This document shows positions 63,369 to 64,000 of a DNA stretch of 64,000 nucleotides, one piece after another. This stretch comes from Calliopsis andreniformis (lineage: Eukaryota > Arthropoda > Insecta > Hymenoptera > Andrenidae): NCBI RefSeq assembly GCF_051401765.1, contig NW_027480449.1, positions 3,782,001 through 3,846,000 on the forward strand, in the 5' to 3' direction. A program made the position numbers and the translations under genes. Numbering within the stretch: position 1 is the first letter of the stretch; every line of letters begins with the position of its first letter. A model generated the notes under the pieces. The model was not told where the DNA came from and made no database searches. It saw only the letters and a program-made list of their open reading frames with translations.

Positions 63369-64000
63369 TGACGATTGAAGATTGAGGATTGGGGACTGAG
63401 CGTTGATGGTTGAGTGATGAGAATTGATGTTTGTGGATAGAGATTTGAAGATTGCAGATTGGGTATTGAGTATTGAAAACTGTGAATTGAGGATATTCTA
63501 TTGGGGATTGAGGATTGACAACTGATTGTTGAGGACTGAGGGCTGAAGATTGAGGATTCAGGATTGAGGATTCAGAATTGTGGTTTGAGGACTGAGGATT
63601 GAAGATTGAAGATTGAGTATTGAGGGTTGAGGATTGAGGATTGAGTATTGAGGATTGAGGATGAGGGCTGAGGGTTGAAGGTTGAGGTTTGAGGACTCAG
63701 GACTGAGGATTGAGGATTGAGAATTGAGGATTGGGGATTGAGGATTGAAGATTGAGGATAGGGTATTGAGGATTGAAGAATGAGGATGGAGGATGGGCGA
63801 TTGAGGATTGAGGATTGAAGATTGAGGATTGAGGATTGAGGGTTGTGGATTGAGGACGAGGACTGGGGGTTGAGTATTGATGTCTGAGGTCTGAGGATTG
63901 AGGATTGAGGATTGAGAATTGAGGATTGAGGATTGAGGATTGAAGATTAAGGATTGGGTATTGAGGATTGAAGATTGAGAATTGAGGATTGAGGATTGAA
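63369..64000. repeat. Duplicated segment mu, copy 2, cut by window edge
   Basis: Core 65 and linker. It still matches copy 1 at the last base of the window, so the duplication continues beyond it. Confidence 0.82.
63394..63575. repeat. Core module 65, type B
   Basis: 182 bp. Copy of core 61; its linker runs off the right edge of the window. Confidence 0.92.

Larger units (their letters stand above)
1..64000. repeat. Heptamer satellite array with higher-order structure, whole window
   Basis: Every part of the window can be parsed into 7-base units derived from GAGGATT (+ strand). Pure runs reach about nine or ten units (for example 53118-53180 and 26526-26588) and are broken by variant units such as gaggagt, gaacatt, gggtatt, aaggatt, gagggct, gaggttt, gacgatt and gattcat. 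The + strand is G-rich and very poor in C; the pure unit has 3 G, 2 A, 2 T and no C, so the strand skew is extreme throughout. I find no tRNA-like cloverleaf, no rRNA, no recognisable transposon end or terminal inverted repeat, and no coding region with non-repeat codon use. All stretches between the modules listed below are heptamer linker. Length, lack of genes and nested recent duplications fit eukaryotic satellite DNA. Function unknown. Confidence 0.98.

Noticed and set aside
26..63575. Core modules as insertions of a transposon or short interspersed element
   Set aside because: The cores keep the heptamer phase unit by unit, have no terminal inverted repeats, poly-A tail or target-site duplication, and most of their words are one or two changes away from GAGGATT. 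They are diverged repeat, not inserted sequence.
26..63575. Centromere protein B box in the cores
   Set aside because: No string resembling TTCG followed by CGGG with the right spacing is visible; CG is rare and appears only in scattered variants such as gacgatt and gcgtatg.
1..64000. CRISPR array (regularly spaced repeats with unique parts between)
   Set aside because: Units are 7 bp and directly adjacent, and the larger modules are 182 bp with irregular spacing. There are no 25-40 bp repeats with unique spacers and no cas-like genes.
1..64000. Telomeric repeat
   Set aside because: The unit GAGGATT (rotations such as TTGAGGA) is not one of the known telomere heptamers (plant type is TTTAGGG), and the internal higher-order structure is unlike terminal telomere repeats. 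A subtelomeric location is not excluded.
1..64000. Bacterial heptamer repeats as found in some intergenic regions
   Set aside because: Such tracts are usually short and lie between genes. Here 64 kb hold no gene, with three levels of repeat structure, which points to a eukaryotic satellite. I cannot exclude a bacterial or artificial origin from the sequence alone.

Overview
The whole 64-kb window is one tandem-repeat array. I see no protein-coding gene, tRNA, rRNA, transposon or CRISPR array that I can support. The founding unit is a heptamer, GAGGATT on the + strand (AATCCTC on the - strand). It runs from base 1 to base 64000, so the array extends past both edges. A block this long, gene-free and built as nested higher-order repeats with very recent internal duplications is typical of eukaryotic satellite DNA (heterochromatic, pericentromeric or subtelomeric). 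I cannot name the species, and calling it a eukaryote is an inference.

Layout. Two kinds of sequence alternate. (1) A diverged 'core' module that I can place 65 times. In 63 of 65 copies it is exactly 182 bp, which is 26 heptamers. It starts at a GACTGAG-type heptamer and ends at the second of two GATTCAG-type heptamers. The cores fall into five sequence types: A (27 copies, marked by gcgtatggaaaactctg), B (20, gtattgaaaactgtgaatt), C (10, gagatttaaagattaca), D (5, gagtgatgggaattgat) and E (3, tattggaccatgagaattc). (2) Linkers of about 100 bp to 2.5 kb. These are runs of pure GAGGATT, rarely longer than about nine or ten units, interrupted by variant heptamers in a largely fixed order. The simplest complete core-plus-linker unit is about 660-690 bp (for example 341-1032).

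Register. The 7-bp phase is kept almost perfectly over the array. In the core-to-core intervals I checked, the distance becomes a multiple of 7 once one base is added for each recurrent six-base slip (gaggat before gagggct, or gaggac before gaggact).

Higher-order history. The core spacings act as a bar code. The series 1963, 1531, 1893, 2655, 1231, 1439, 658, 1047 (cores 25-33) returns as 1963, 1531, 1893, 1231, 1231, 1439, 658, 1047 (cores 36-44). This shows a duplication of about 13 kb (about 19.69-33.08 kb and 35.49-47.75 kb). The two copies differ by a few substitutions and three discrete events: +294, -2655 and +1231 bp. Smaller duplications of 1.2-2.8 kb fill most of the rest. The right part (48-64 kb) is a mosaic rich in core types B, D and E, and its last 5 kb carries its own linker variant (ggatgggcgattg).

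Reading frames. The - strand of the pure repeat has no stop codon. Because 7 and 3 are coprime, all three of its frames encode the same cyclic heptapeptide (Asn-Pro-Gln-Ser-Ser-Ile-Leu). The + strand carries TGA in every frame every 21 bases. The many long - strand open frames are therefore a by-product of repeat arithmetic, and I do not annotate them as genes.
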